This document shows, piece after piece, positions 1 to 18,886 of a stretch of DNA of 64,000 nucleotides. Numbering within the stretch: position 1 is the stretch's first letter; each line of letters opens with the position of its first letter. A program made the translations under genes and the position numbers. The notes below the pieces were generated by a model. The model worked only from the letters and a program-made list of their open reading frames with translations. It was not told where the DNA came from and searched no databases. The stretch comes from Amycolatopsis eburnea (GTDB lineage: Bacteria; Actinomycetota; Actinomycetes; Mycobacteriales; Pseudonocardiaceae), in assembly GCF_003937945.1 (NCBI RefSeq), contig NZ_RSEC01000046.1, forward strand, positions 186,001-250,000. The letters are read 5' to 3'.

Positions 1-11014
<11,014 letters not shown>

Positions 11015-11146
11015 GAATCAGCAACCCATCCCGACACGACGGCGAGCGGTGCGCCCCGGTGACGGCTGCTGCTCCGGCAACCCGGCGCCCGGCGGTGTGG
11101 CCGCCCGGGGCGCGAATGTCTTGGTTTCCCTCGCGGGAGAAAGCGG

Positions 11147-12178
11147 TTACCAGACGGCGGCGGTCAGCGCCTCACCGAGGTCCAGCTCGCGGCTGGTCTG
11201 GTTCAGGTCGGACTCGACCATCATCCGCATCAGTTCTTCGAACGTCACGACCGGCTTCCAGCCGAGTTCGGTGCGGGCCCGCGTCGCGTCGGCGCAGAGC
11301 ACCTCGACCTCGGCCGGGCGCACCAGGCTCGGGTCGATCACGACGTGGTCGCGCCAGTCGAGCCCGACGGAGGCGAACGCGATCTCGGCGGCCTCGCGGA
11401 CGGTGTGCATCCGGCCGGTGCCGATGACGTAGTCGACGGGCTCGTCCTGCTGCAGCATCAGGTGCATCGCGCGGACGTAGTCGCCGGCGAAGCCCCAGTC
11501 GCGGACCGCGTCGAGGTTGCCCAGCCGCAGCTCGTCCTGCACCCCCAGCTTGATCCGCGCGACCGCGCTGGAGATCTTGCGGGTGACGAACTCCATCCCG
11601 CGCCGCGGCGACTCGTGGTTGAACAGGATGCCCGAGACGCCGAACATCCCGTACGACTCGCGGTAGTTGCGGGTGATGTAGTGGCCGTAGGCCTTCGCGA
11701 CGCCGTACGGGCTGCGCGGGTGCAGGATCGTCCGCTCGTTCTGCGGGGTTTCCGCGGCCTTGCCGAACATCTCCGACGACGAAGCCTGGTAGAAGCGGAT
11801 CCCGCCGCCGGTGGTGGGCCGCGACTTGTCGAGCCCGCAGACCATCCGGATCGCTTCGAGCACCCGCAGCGCGCCCATGCCGTTGACATCGGAAGTGAGC
11901 TCGGCCTGCTGCCACGACATCGGGACGAAGGAGATCGCGCCGAGGTTGTACACCTCGTCCGGCTGCACCAGGTCCACCGCCGCGACCAGGCTCGCCTGGT
12001 CCAGCAGGTCGCCGTTGACGAAGCTGAGCTCCGTGGCGAGCTTGCTGACGCGCAGCTTGCGCGGATTGGCCTGGCCGCGCACCAGGCCCCACACCTGGTA
12101 CCCCAGGCCCAGCAGGTACTCGGCGAGGTAGGAGCCGTCCTGCCCCGTGATGCCCGTGATCAATGCTCGTTTCGTCAT
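11147..12178 (-). CDS. gmd: GDP-mannose 4,6-dehydratase
   Basis: Short-chain dehydrogenase/reductase that converts GDP-D-mannose to GDP-4-keto-6-deoxy-D-mannose in the cytoplasm. The 343-residue product starts MTKRALITGITGQDGSYLAEYL, the NADP-binding GxxGxxG fold typical of GMD, and carries the catalytic SSSEMFG segment and a YGVAK (YxxxK) motif; length matches bacterial GMDs. ATG start at 12178. It lies upstream of the PKS gene on the same strand and diverges from the aminotransferase that would use its product, so the two form a nucleotide-sugar branch for the cluster. GMD products also feed fucose, rhamnose and mycosamine routes; the neighbour favours a 4-amino sugar. Confidence 0.95.
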   Translation of the reverse strand: MTKRALITGITGQDGSYLAEYLLGLGYQVWGLVRGQANPRKLRVSKLATELSFVNGDLLDQASLVAAVDLVQPDEVYNLGAISFVPMSWQQAELTSDVNGMGALRVLEAIRMVCGLDKSRPTTGGGIRFYQASSSEMFGKAAETPQNERTILHPRSPYGVAKAYGHYITRNYRESYGMFGVSGILFNHESPRRGMEFVTRKISSAVARIKLGVQDELRLGNLDAVRDWGFAGDYVRAMHLMLQQDEPVDYVIGTGRMHTVREAAEIAFASVGLDWRDHVVIDPSLVRPAEVEVLCADATRARTELGWKPVVTFEELMRMMVESDLNQTSRELDLGEALTAAVW

Positions 12179-12373
12179 GGTTCTCCCACGTCCACCGGCC
12201 GGCTGCGCCCACGGCTTCCCGAGACTGCCGCTGATCGGCTCCCATTGGACGCCCCGCCGACTCGGGAAAACATTGGAGAATCCCGGTGTTCCGCGGCGAT
12301 CACTGGTGTTTTCCAGTCGCGGGCGGCCCCATTCTGGCGCTTTCCTCCCATCCCCGAGCCGAGCGAGGAACCG
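12179..12373. promoter_or_regulatory. Divergent promoter region of GMD and aminotransferase with CTCGGGAA half-sites
   Basis: The 195-bp divergent gap holds two oppositely oriented octamers, TTCCCGAG at 12216-12223 and CTCGGGAA at 12261-12268. PimM-type PAS-LuxR activators are known to bind CTVGGGAWWTCCCBAG, so these resemble separate half-sites, and such an activator is encoded at 20381-21073. A GAGGAA ribosome-binding site at 12365-12370 precedes the aminotransferase ATG. No -10/-35 pair is assigned with confidence. Confidence 0.45.
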
Positions 12374-13429
12374 ATGGCCTTTGCCTACCCCGTGTCCCAG
12401 CCGTACCTGACCGGGCGGGAGAGCGACTACGTCACCGAAGCGGTCGGCACGGGCTGGATCTCCGCGCAGGGACCGTTCGTGACGCGGTTCGAGGCGGCTT
12501 TCGCCGAATGGAACGGCGTCGCGCACGGCGTCGCGTGCTCGTCGGGAACGGCGGCGCTGACGCTGGCCCTGCGCGCGCTGGGCGTCGGCCCGGGCGACGA
12601 GGTGCTGGTGCCCGAGTTCACCTTCGTGGCTTCGGCGTGGGCGGTCACCTACACCGGCGCGACGCCGGTGTTCGTGGACTGCCGCGACGACCTCACGATC
12701 GACCCGGCACTCGCCGAGGCGGCGATCACGCCGCGCACCAAGGCGATCATGCCGGTCCACGTGCACGGACGGCGGTGCGACATGGACGCCGTGATGGAGC
12801 TGGCGTTCGAGTACAACCTGCGGGTGGTCGAGGACTCCGCGGAGGCGCACGGCGTCCGCCCGGTCGGCGACATCGCGTGCTTTTCGCTGTACGCCAACAA
12901 GATCGTGACGGCGGGCGAGGGCGGGATCTGCCTGACCGGCGACCCGCGCCTGGCCGCCCAGATGGCGCACCTGCGCGGCTTCGCGACCGGCAAGGCGCAC
13001 GACTTCGTGCACAAGAACCTGGCGTACAACTTCCGGATGACGAACCTGCAGGCGGCCGTCGCGCTGGCGCAGGTCGAGCGGCTGGACGAGATCCTGGAGC
13101 TGCGGTCGCAGATCGAGAAGCGCTATGACGAGCGTCTGGACATCCCGGGCATCACGCGGATGCCGGGCCGCGACGTGCTGTGGATGTACGACCTCCTGGC
13201 CGAGGACCGCGACGAGCTGAAGGCCCACCTGGCCGCGGCGGGCATCGAGACGCGGGTGTTCTTCCCGCCGATGAGCCGCCAGCCGATGTACCTCAGTCCC
13301 ACGTGGACGGACCTCAACGCGGCGAAGTTCGCGTCCGCCGGCCTGTGTCTGCCCACGCACACGGGACTGTCCGAAGCGGACCAGGACACCATCGCCACCC
13401 GCGTCCGCGACTTCTACGGCGTCCGCTGA
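12374..13429 (+). CDS. DegT/DnrJ/EryC1-family sugar aminotransferase (GDP-perosamine synthase-like)
   Basis: PLP-dependent fold-type I aminotransferase, 351 residues, expected to aminate C4 of GDP-4-keto-6-deoxymannose and give GDP-perosamine. Visible features: GTGWIS substrate-entry region, SSGTAAL phosphate-binding loop, PEFTFVASA, EDSAEAHG with the PLP-ring Asp, the Schiff-base Lys in SLYANKIVTAGEGG and NFRMTNLQAA. The NK-TAGEGG context resembles PerA rather than the dTDP-sugar aminotransferases. ATG at 12374 is preceded by GAGGAA. Facing GMD supports a GDP-linked substrate. If a 3,4-ketoisomerase exists elsewhere, a mycosamine-type 3-amination is the alternative. No glycosyltransferase is visible in the window. 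Confidence 0.85.
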   Translation: MAFAYPVSQPYLTGRESDYVTEAVGTGWISAQGPFVTRFEAAFAEWNGVAHGVACSSGTAALTLALRALGVGPGDEVLVPEFTFVASAWAVTYTGATPVFVDCRDDLTIDPALAEAAITPRTKAIMPVHVHGRRCDMDAVMELAFEYNLRVVEDSAEAHGVRPVGDIACFSLYANKIVTAGEGGICLTGDPRLAAQMAHLRGFATGKAHDFVHKNLAYNFRMTNLQAAVALAQVERLDEILELRSQIEKRYDERLDIPGITRMPGRDVLWMYDLLAEDRDELKAHLAAAGIETRVFFPPMSRQPMYLSPTWTDLNAAKFASAGLCLPTHTGLSEADQDTIATRVRDFYGVR

Positions 13430-13432
13430 CGC

Positions 13433-13493
13433 GTCGCTTTCACGTGAAAGCGACACGGAGGGCGGACCTCCGGATCACTTTCACGTGAAAGTG
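13433..13493. repeat. Paired CTTTCACGTGAAAG palindromes
   Basis: A perfect 22-bp palindrome (13433-13454) and a perfect 18-bp one (13476-13493) share the core CTTTCACGTGAAAG and flank a small GGAGG/CCTCC hairpin. The pair sits directly after the aminotransferase stop codon. It could be a repetitive extragenic palindrome or a binding site for a dimeric regulator; the position after a gene favours the former. Confidence 0.75.
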
Positions 13494-13510
13494 CGAGCCG
13501 GGAGACGGAA

Positions 13511-13539
13511 GAACCGCCCACCGGGGAGGTGGGCGGTTC
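13511..13539. terminator. Hairpin terminator between convergent aminotransferase and PTS operon
   Basis: Perfect 12-bp stem GAACCGCCCACC / GGTGGGCGGTTC with a 5-base loop. It lies between two convergent transcription units and could serve both. No strong T-tract follows, as is common in GC-rich actinomycetes. Confidence 0.75.
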
Positions 13540-13687
13540 GGTTCGTGGGGCTCCGGCGGGCCGCCCGCACAGTGGGGCAGACGACCCGCCGGAAGCAAGG
13601 GGCCGGCGGGGCCCGGCCTGGGGGTCACCGGGCGCCCGCCGGCGCGGGCCGGGTGAGTCCACGAAGCTCCCCGGCCGCACAGGGGCG

Positions 13688-13972
13688 TCAGGCGGGTGCC
13701 TGTTCCGCCGAATCGAGGTCGCGGGCCAGCAGCTCGGCGACCTGCGTCACCGCGTCCTCGGCACCTTCGCCTTCCGCCGTCACCAGCACCTCTTCGCCGC
13801 CGCGGACGCCGAGGGCCATCAGCGCGAGGATGCTGGCCGCGTCGACCAGCTGGTTCTCGTCGCGGCCGATCTTCACCGGCACCGGCAGGCGCCCGGCCAG
13901 CTCCACGAGCAGCTTCGCCGGCCGCGCGTGCAGCCCGACGGGCGAGCCGATCACCACTTTCCTACTGGACAT
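13688..13972 (-). CDS. ptsH: PTS phosphocarrier protein HPr
   Basis: Small cytoplasmic carrier passing phosphate from EI to EIIA. The 94-residue product has the active-site His in GLHARPAKLLV and the Ser-46-like region DAASILALMALGV. Length is normal (about 85-95) with a short acidic C-terminal tail. ATG at 13972. It is the last gene of the PTS operon, 180 bp after the EI stop codon. Confidence 0.95.
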   Translation of the reverse strand: MSSRKVVIGSPVGLHARPAKLLVELAGRLPVPVKIGRDENQLVDAASILALMALGVRGGEEVLVTAEGEGAEDAVTQVAELLARDLDSAEQAPA

Positions 13973-14152
13973 CAGGATTTCCCCATCTCGTGAACGCTGG
14001 TCTTCCGTGATCCTGCTGGATCTACGTTGTGGTGGCCGTTCCGGTCGGTCAGGTGGGCTTTCCGGTCGTGGCCGGGTGCGCCCCGATGGACGTCACGGCG
14101 CCCGGAACGGCCACCATGCCGACCGGAGTGGCCGACTCGGCGACCGGAAAAG

Positions 14153-15820
14153 CTAGTCGACCGACCGGGCCGAGAACTCTTCGACGACCTTCCGCGCCGA
14201 CGGCACGTCCGGCGCCCCCAGCACTTCACCGGCCAGGATCCGGCACTGCTCCACCGTGTAGTCCTTCAACGCGGCCCGCACCGCCGGGACCGCGGACACC
14301 GACATCGACAGGCTCGTGATGCCCAGCCCCGCGAACACCGGCGCCAGGCCCGGGTCGCTCGCCGCCTCGCCGCAGATGCCGGCGGGCTTGCCCGCTTCCT
14401 GCGCCGCCGCGGCGACGTTGGCCACCAGGGCCAGCAGCGCCGGCTGCCACGGGTCCAGCAGCTCGCCCAGCTCGCCGAGCATGCGGTCGGCGGCGTAGGT
14501 GTACTGCGAGAGGTCGTTGGTGCCGATGCTGACGAAGTCGACCTCCGCCAGGATGTCCCGCGCCCGGATGGCCGCGGCCGGCACCTCGATCATCACGCCG
14601 ACCTTGCCGATCCCGTGCTCCCGCGCCAGTTCCCGGAACGCCGCCGCCTCCGCCGGGGTGGCGATCATCGGCGCCATCACCCGCACGTCCGCGTCGTGGT
14701 CGGCCGCCGCCAGGCTGATCGCCTTCAGCTGCGCGGCGAGCAGGCCCGGGTTCCGGACGCCGACGCGGTAGCCGCGTACACCCAGGGCCGGGTTCGGCTC
14801 GTCCTCGGTGTTGGCGAACGGGATGTACTTGTCGGCGCCGGCGTCGAGCGTGCGGATGACGACCTGGCGGCCGGAAAACCCGCGCAGCACTTCGCCGTAC
14901 GCCGCCCGCTGCTCCTCGACCGTCGGGGCTTCCGTGCGGTCCAGGAACAGGAACTCGGTGCGGAACAGCCCGACCCCTTCGGCGTCGGCCGCGGCGTCGG
15001 AGGCCGCCCCGCCGGCGCTGCCGACGTTGAGCAGCAGCTTGACCGGGTGACCGTCCGCCGTGGCGCCGGGACCGCTGTGCGCGGCGAGCTTTTCCTTCAG
15101 CGACGCCGCTTCCGCTTCGATCCGGTGGACGTAGTCGTCGTCCGGGTCGACGGCGACCGTGCCGCGGGTGCCGTCGACCGCGATCCGCTGCCCGTCCGCC
15201 AGGCCCGCGGCGCCGGCGCAGCCGACCACCGCGGGGATCCCCAGTGCGCGGGCGACGATCGCCGTGTGGCTGGTCGGGCCGCCCTTCTCGGTGACGATGC
15301 CGAGCACCTTCGCCGGGTCGAGCAGCACCGTGTCGGCCGGCGCGATGTCCTGGCCCACCAGGACGAACGCGCCGTCCACCGCCGGGATGCCCGGCTGGGC
15401 CAGGCCCAGCGCGGCGGCGATGGCCCGGTCGCGGATGTCGATCAGGTCCGCCGCCCGCTCGCCGAGGTAGCCGCCGATGGCCTCCAGCGCGGCCACGTGC
15501 TTGCCGAACGCGTCGCGGATGGCCCAGGCCGCGGGACGGCCGCCGGCCACCCCGTCGGCGATGCCGGTCCGCAGCGACGGGTCCTGCGCCATCATGATCT
15601 GGGTGTCCATGATGGACTTCGACTCGCCCGACACCGAAGCCGCGCGCTTCTCCAGGTCCGCCACCGCCGCGTCGAGCGCTTCGGTCGCCGCCGCCAGCTC
15701 CGCTTCGGGAGCCGCCGGGGCGTCCCAGTGCTCCGGCAGCACCGGGGGCGGCGTCAGCCGCACCACCGGGCCGGCGGCCGCGCCCGGGCTCGCCGGGTTG
15801 CCGCGCAGTTCGTCAACCAC
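14153..15820 (-). CDS. ptsI: PTS enzyme I (phosphoenolpyruvate-protein phosphotransferase)
   Basis: Autophosphorylates from PEP and phosphorylates HPr. The GTG start at 15820 (555 residues) is preferred because GAGGAG lies just upstream; an in-frame start at 15847 would add a basic MRTLRRRPT extension containing that ribosome-binding site. The phospho-His lies in GGPTSHTAIVARALG; PEP-binding and C-terminal barrel motifs include GVGLFRTEFLF, EVDFVSIGTNDLSQYT and GICGEAASDP with the catalytic Cys. Length matches EI (about 550-575). EI is often encoded apart from sugar-specific components; here it shares their operon. Confidence 0.95.
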   Translation of the reverse strand: MVDELRGNPASPGAAAGPVVRLTPPPVLPEHWDAPAAPEAELAAATEALDAAVADLEKRAASVSGESKSIMDTQIMMAQDPSLRTGIADGVAGGRPAAWAIRDAFGKHVAALEAIGGYLGERAADLIDIRDRAIAAALGLAQPGIPAVDGAFVLVGQDIAPADTVLLDPAKVLGIVTEKGGPTSHTAIVARALGIPAVVGCAGAAGLADGQRIAVDGTRGTVAVDPDDDYVHRIEAEAASLKEKLAAHSGPGATADGHPVKLLLNVGSAGGAASDAAADAEGVGLFRTEFLFLDRTEAPTVEEQRAAYGEVLRGFSGRQVVIRTLDAGADKYIPFANTEDEPNPALGVRGYRVGVRNPGLLAAQLKAISLAAADHDADVRVMAPMIATPAEAAAFRELAREHGIGKVGVMIEVPAAAIRARDILAEVDFVSIGTNDLSQYTYAADRMLGELGELLDPWQPALLALVANVAAAAQEAGKPAGICGEAASDPGLAPVFAGLGITSLSMSVSAVPAVRAALKDYTVEQCRILAGEVLGAPDVPSARKVVEEFSARSVD

Positions 15821-15854
15821 CGTTGGTCGCCTCCTCAGGGTCCGCACGCACCGC

Positions 15855-16910
15855 TTACGCGGAAACGGTGCCCGGCTCGATCGTCACCTTGATCGCCTCG
15901 CCGCTGCTGACGATGTCGATCGCCTTCAGCACGTCCGACAGCGGCAGGTGGTGGGTGATCAGGTCGTCGACCGGGACCTTGCCCGAGGAGATCAGCTCGA
16001 GCGCCTGGCGGTTGTGGTCCGGGCTGGACCCGTTGGCGCCGTAGATGGTCAGCTCCCGGTAGTGCACCAGGTTCGAGTCGCACGCGATGATCGGGTTGTC
16101 CTTCGGCAGGCCGCCGAAGAAGCTGATCCGGCCGCGGCGCGCGGTCATCTTCAGCGCGTCCTCCTGGGCCTTGCCCGCCGCCGCGGCCGTGATGACCACG
16201 TCGGCGCCGTCGCCGCCGGTGAGCTCGAGGACCTTCTCGACGACGTCGACCTCGCTGCCGCAGATCGCGGCGTCCGGCTTGACGAGGTCGGCCGCCAGAT
16301 CCAGCCGGTTGCGGTTGAGCTCGACCAGGTAGACCGCGGCCGCGCCCTTGGCACGGGCCAGCCGCACGTGCAGGCAGCCGATCGGGCCGGCGCCGACGAC
16401 CACGACGACGTCGCCCTCGCCGACCTGCGCGAAGTTCTGTCCATTGAGGACACACGCGAGCGGCTCGGCGACCGAGGCCTCGGCGTAGCTGACGCCGTCG
16501 GGGATCCGGTTGACGCCGTCGACCTTGAGGACCTGCTTCGGCACGATCATGTACTCGGCGAACCCGCCGTCGAAGTGGTAGCCCATCGACAGCTGGTTCG
16601 GGCAGACCTGCTGCAGCCCCTTGCGGCACTGCTTGCACTCGCCGCACGGGATGGCGGCGATGACCTGCACGCGGTCGCCCGCCGCCCAGCCCGCCGTGTT
16701 CGCGCCGGTTTCCACGACCTCGCCGGCGATCTCGTGGCCGATCACGCGCGGCGGGTCGATGTGGTGGTGCCCGTGCCGGAAGATCTTCAGGTCGGTCCCG
16801 CAGGTCGACGTGTTGTGCACGCGGATCTTGATCTCGTCCGGGCCGGGCTTCGGCTCGTCCGCGTCTTCGACCCGCAGGTCACCGGGCGCGTAGAAACGTG
16901 CCACCTTCAT
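15855..16910 (-). CDS. Zinc-dependent medium-chain dehydrogenase (polyol or sugar-phosphate type)
   Basis: MDR-family NAD(P)-dependent dehydrogenase, 351 residues. The catalytic zinc site is marked by STCGTD and the IGHEIAGEV glutamate/histidine region, the structural zinc by CGECKQCRKGLQQVC, and the Rossmann fold by VVVVGAGPIGCLH. The acidic residue after the second strand (LVELNRNR) points to NAD. The ATG at 16910 overlaps the EIIA stop by 4 bp, so translation is probably coupled. Within a mannitol-type PTS operon it plausibly oxidises the imported polyol phosphate to a ketose phosphate, but the substrate cannot be read from sequence; it is not the MtlD family usual for mannitol-1-phosphate. 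Confidence 0.85.
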   Translation of the reverse strand: MKVARFYAPGDLRVEDADEPKPGPDEIKIRVHNTSTCGTDLKIFRHGHHHIDPPRVIGHEIAGEVVETGANTAGWAAGDRVQVIAAIPCGECKQCRKGLQQVCPNQLSMGYHFDGGFAEYMIVPKQVLKVDGVNRIPDGVSYAEASVAEPLACVLNGQNFAQVGEGDVVVVVGAGPIGCLHVRLARAKGAAAVYLVELNRNRLDLAADLVKPDAAICGSEVDVVEKVLELTGGDGADVVITAAAAGKAQEDALKMTARRGRISFFGGLPKDNPIIACDSNLVHYRELTIYGANGSSPDHNRQALELISSGKVPVDDLITHHLPLSDVLKAIDIVSSGEAIKVTIEPGTVSA

Positions 16911-17362
16911 CGGGAAAACTCCTCGTCCACTTCGTTCAACAGTCGCAGGATCGTTTCGGCGTCCGGTGCCTCGCGCAGCTGCTTGACCTGTTCGGAGTCC
17001 ATCAGGATCCGGGCCAGCGAGGACAGGATCCCGACCTGCTCCGAACCCTTGGCCGCGATGCCGACGCAGAGCCGGACGTCGTTGCCGTCCCAGTCCACCC
17101 CGGCGGGGAACTGGAGGATCGCCAGCGCGGTGCGCTTGACGAACTTGCGGGATTCGTCGGTGCCGTGCGGGATCGCGACGCCCTCGCCGAGGTAGGTCGA
17201 CACCGACTTCTCGCGCGCGTGCATCGCGTCGAGGTACCCCGGCTCCACCGCCCCCAGTTCGAGGAGCTTGTTCCCGACCTGGGTGATCGCGTCCGCCTGG
17301 TCGGGGGCGGTGCAGCCGATGAGCACGGACTCGGGCCCGAGGATGGTGGCGTCAGTCGGCAA
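16907..17362 (-). CDS. PTS EIIA, mannitol/fructose family
   Basis: Cytoplasmic phosphotransfer domain accepting phosphate from HPr. The 151-residue protein has the phospho-His in GEGVAIPHGT, preceded by HAREKSVSTYLGEG, both typical of PTS_EIIA type 2. In MtlA of many bacteria this is a C-terminal domain of one polypeptide; here it stands alone. It overlaps EIIB by 11 bp and the dehydrogenase by 4 bp. Confidence 0.93.
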   Translation of the reverse strand: MPTDATILGPESVLIGCTAPDQADAITQVGNKLLELGAVEPGYLDAMHAREKSVSTYLGEGVAIPHGTDESRKFVKRTALAILQFPAGVDWDGNDVRLCVGIAAKGSEQVGILSSLARILMDSEQVKQLREAPDAETILRLLNEVDEEFSR

Positions 17363-17660
17363 GGGAACCGCCGTCCCGGATCGCCTGCTCGACGCGGTCG
17401 AAGACCGGGTCGCCGAGGAAGCTCTGGAAGCCCAGGATCACCGCGCCGGTACCGGCCTTGCGCGCCCGGTTGACCAAAGTGGACTGGCACAGCACGACCT
17501 GCGCGTCCGCCGGGATCTCGTTGACCGGGGTGTGCTCGACCTTGACCGAGTACGGCTTCAGCCGCTTGGCCAGCTGGGAGGCGACCATCACGCTGCTGCC
17601 CATGCCGGCGTCGCAGGCGATGATGACCTTCTTGACTTCCTTGCCTTCGATGCTGCTCAT
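17352..17660 (-). CDS. PTS EIIB, mannitol type
   Basis: 102-residue phosphotransfer protein whose active Cys lies in VIIACDAGMGSSVMVA, the mannitol/galactitol EIIB signature. It takes phosphate from EIIA and phosphorylates the sugar bound to EIIC. The ATG at 17660 is chosen because the protein then starts MSSIEGKEVKK just before the first strand; an upstream in-frame start at 17711 would run into the end of the EIIC gene. Part of the same operon. Confidence 0.92.
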   Translation of the reverse strand: MSSIEGKEVKKVIIACDAGMGSSVMVASQLAKRLKPYSVKVEHTPVNEIPADAQVVLCQSTLVNRARKAGTGAVILGFQSFLGDPVFDRVEQAIRDGGSLAD

Positions 17661-17694
17661 CCTCGTGGTTCCTTCCTTCGATCGACGGTGATCG

Positions 17695-18807
17695 TCACGC
17701 CACCGAGCCACCGGCGGCGATCGCCGCGGCGCGTTCTTCCTTGCGGGCGTCCCGCCCGAACTTCAGCAGCACCGCCGCGACGATGAACGACACGGCCGCC
17801 GCGATCACGACACCGGCGATCACGCCCACGTAGCCGCCCTTCGGCGTCACCGCGAGGACCGCGATGATGCTGCCCGGCGACGGCGTGGCGGTCAGGCCGG
17901 CGTTGAAGATGCTGAACGTCGCGACACCGGCCGCGCCACCGGCGATCGCGGCCAGGATCAGCCGCGGGGTCGCCAGGATGTACGGGAAGTAGATCTCGTG
18001 GATGCCGCCGAGGAACTGGATGACGATCGCGCCCGGGGCGGTGGCCCGCGCGCTGCGGGCGCCGAAGAAGGTCAGCGCCAGCAGGATGCCGAGGCCGGGG
18101 CCGGGGTTCGGCTCGATCAGGAACTCGATCGCCTTGCCGTCCTTCAGCGCGTCCGCCACGCCCAGCGGGCTCAGCACGCCGTGGTTGATCGCGTTGTTGA
18201 GGAAGAGGACCTTGGCCGGCTCGACGATGATCGAGACCAGGGGCAGCAGGTGCGCGTCGATCAGGCCCTGCACACCGTTGCCGAGCGCCTTGGTGATGCC
18301 CTGCACGACCGGGCCGATGCCCAGCATGCCCAGCACCGCCATCGCGCCGCCGATGATGCCGGCGCTGAAGTTGTCGACCAGCATCTTGAAGCCCGGCGCG
18401 GTCTTGCTGCCGACCTTCTCGTCCCACAGCTTGATCAGGAAGCCGCCCAGCGGGCCCACGATCATCGCGCCGAGGAACATCGGGATCGACGCGCCGACCG
18501 CGATGCCGACCGTCGCGACCGCGCCGACGACCGCACCGCGCTGGCCGTGGACCATCCGGCCGCCGGTGTAGCCGATCAGCACCGGCAGCAGGAAGTTGAT
18601 CATCGGGTCGACGAGCTCGGCGATGTGCGCGTTCGGCGTCCACCCGCTCGGGATGAACAGCGCGGTGATCAGGCCCCAGGCGATGAACGCGCCGATGTTC
18701 GGCATGACCATGCCGGCGAGGTGCCCGCCGAACCGCTGGATGCCGACCCGCGCGCGTTCCGCCCTCGACGGAGTGGCTTCCTCTTCGCGCTCCGCAGTGG
18801 TAGTCAT
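17695..18807 (-). CDS. PTS EIIC, mannitol-type membrane permease
   Basis: Polytopic membrane channel of a mannitol-family PTS, 370 residues. Family hallmarks are LFLNNAINHGVLSPLG and GGIHEIYFPYIL, the latter with the HE pair. Many hydrophobic segments (for example MVMPNIGAFIAWGLITALFI and VIAGVVIAAAVSFIVAA) support 6-8 membrane spans. ATG at 18807 has AAGGAAG about 7 bases upstream. It ends without an attached EIIB domain, unlike MtlA. Substrate is probably a hexitol or pentitol; mannitol is the family default. Confidence 0.93.
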   Translation of the reverse strand: MTTTAEREEEATPSRAERARVGIQRFGGHLAGMVMPNIGAFIAWGLITALFIPSGWTPNAHIAELVDPMINFLLPVLIGYTGGRMVHGQRGAVVGAVATVGIAVGASIPMFLGAMIVGPLGGFLIKLWDEKVGSKTAPGFKMLVDNFSAGIIGGAMAVLGMLGIGPVVQGITKALGNGVQGLIDAHLLPLVSIIVEPAKVLFLNNAINHGVLSPLGVADALKDGKAIEFLIEPNPGPGLGILLALTFFGARSARATAPGAIVIQFLGGIHEIYFPYILATPRLILAAIAGGAAGVATFSIFNAGLTATPSPGSIIAVLAVTPKGGYVGVIAGVVIAAAVSFIVAAVLLKFGRDARKEERAAAIAAGGSVA

Positions 18808-18886
18808 CGTTGGCTTCCTTTTCTGGGAAAGGGGTTGGGGAGGGATCGCCATCCGGGGATGGCGGTGAGCGGTCCGGGCCGGCGCG

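Noticed and set aside
11120..11146. TTTCCC-TCGC-GGGA dyad just after the GMD stop
   Set aside because: Short and imperfect; could be a weak terminator or operator but not distinguishable from background.
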